A DNA stretch of 64,000 nt, from positions 1 to 64,000 of the forward strand of contig NZ_CABVIX010000008.1 in NCBI RefSeq assembly GCF_902498185.1. Reading direction: 5' to 3'. Positions 63,878 through 64,000 of this stretch are shown piece by piece. Position 1 is the stretch's first letter. Each line of letters begins with the position of its first letter. Both the position numbers and the translations under genes were made by a program. Source of the DNA: Pseudomonas fluorescens. GTDB taxonomy: Bacteria > Pseudomonadota > Gammaproteobacteria > Pseudomonadales > Pseudomonadaceae. The notes under the pieces were generated by a model. That model was not told where the DNA came from. It saw only the letters and a list, made by a program, of their open reading frames with translations, and searched no databases.

Positions 63878-64000
63878 TCAACGAAACGTCCCCGGCGCCT
63901 TGCAGAGCAGAGGCCTGGCAGCGGTCCGTTTACGCTGCAAGCTGTCGCAGGTGAATACCTGAGGGCGTTCGATCAGGTATCCCTGGGCGTAATCCACACC
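63878..64000 (-). CDS. EAL-domain phosphodiesterase, 3' end only
   Basis: The window edge cuts the gene; 40 codons and the stop (63878-63880) are visible. The retained segment GVDYAQGYLIERPQVF is the end of an EAL domain (canonical DYxQGY/LI), showing a cyclic-di-GMP phosphodiesterase, possibly with GGDEF or sensory domains upstream. The rest of the protein is outside the window. It would be transcribed towards the TenA-like gene. Confidence 0.75.
   Translation of the reverse strand, partial: GVDYAQGYLIERPQVFTCDSLQRKRTAARPLLCKAPGTFR

Overview
The window is a chromosomal segment of a Pseudomonas, most likely of the P. putida group. The basis is the high GC content, Pseudomonas-type proteins throughout (DUF2790, DUF6279, a TyrA-AroA fusion, paired FadD ligases, MupP) and gene order. 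Two blocks follow the order I remember from P. aeruginosa and P. putida: fabH-like / hrpA / fadD1 / fadD2 / phaJ-like (11-21 kb) and ihfB / rpsA / cmk / tyrA-aroA / pheA / serC / gyrA / mtnA / mtaD / ubiG / mupP / yciK (47-63 kb). These assignments rest on recognition of protein families and synteny, without a database search.

Layout. 1-0.8 kb: decayed sequence ending in a frameshifted XRE-type regulator. 0.8-4.2 kb: an EamA transporter, azoreductase, a small periplasmic protein and a solitary TnpB (IS200/IS605-type) element inserted just before the latter's ribosome binding site. 4.2-9.5 kb: LysR regulator, alpha/beta hydrolase, periplasmic cyclophilin, ABC exporter and a DUF482 protein. 9.8-11 kb: an outer-membrane porin. 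11-20.8 kb: fatty-acid metabolism plus the HrpA helicase. 20.8-23.4 kb: a compact ECF42-type sigma factor operon (SnoaL-like, YciI/DGPF, SRPBCC, sigma factor) with a matching promoter. 23.4-36.3 kb: mixed housekeeping and accessory genes (deformylase, YihY, CsbD, a secreted beta-helix protein, CvfB, AceK, LpxO, CysK, a DUF748 protein). 36.4-38.5 kb: a MoxR-VWA pair. 38.5-47 kb: DUF2937, glutamine amidotransferase, PtrB, an HNH protein, an RNA methyltransferase, an M61-like protein, YcgN and a nitroreductase.

47-64 kb: LapA-like protein, IHF-beta and ribosomal protein S1, then the aromatic and serine biosynthesis genes. These are transcribed on the minus strand as serC-pheA-tyrA/aroA-cmk-rpsA-ihfB and preceded by gyrA. 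Next comes a RAYT (REP-associated transposase) convergent with mtnA, then the divergent mtaD-ubiG-mupP-yciK run, a TenA/haem-oxygenase-like protein and the 3' end of an EAL-domain gene.

The most unusual signals are these. (1) The mtnA-position gene is full length but lacks the residues I know as catalytic or substrate-binding in MtnA (Cys to Gly, Asp to Glu, two Arg to Gln). (2) The ECF42 module carries a recognisable self-type promoter. (3) tnpB has a LexA-like box 21 bp before its start, and the element ends at the Shine-Dalgarno sequence of the next gene. (4) The RAYT has His where I expect the catalytic Tyr. (5) A periplasmic M61-like protein has RExxH instead of HExxH.
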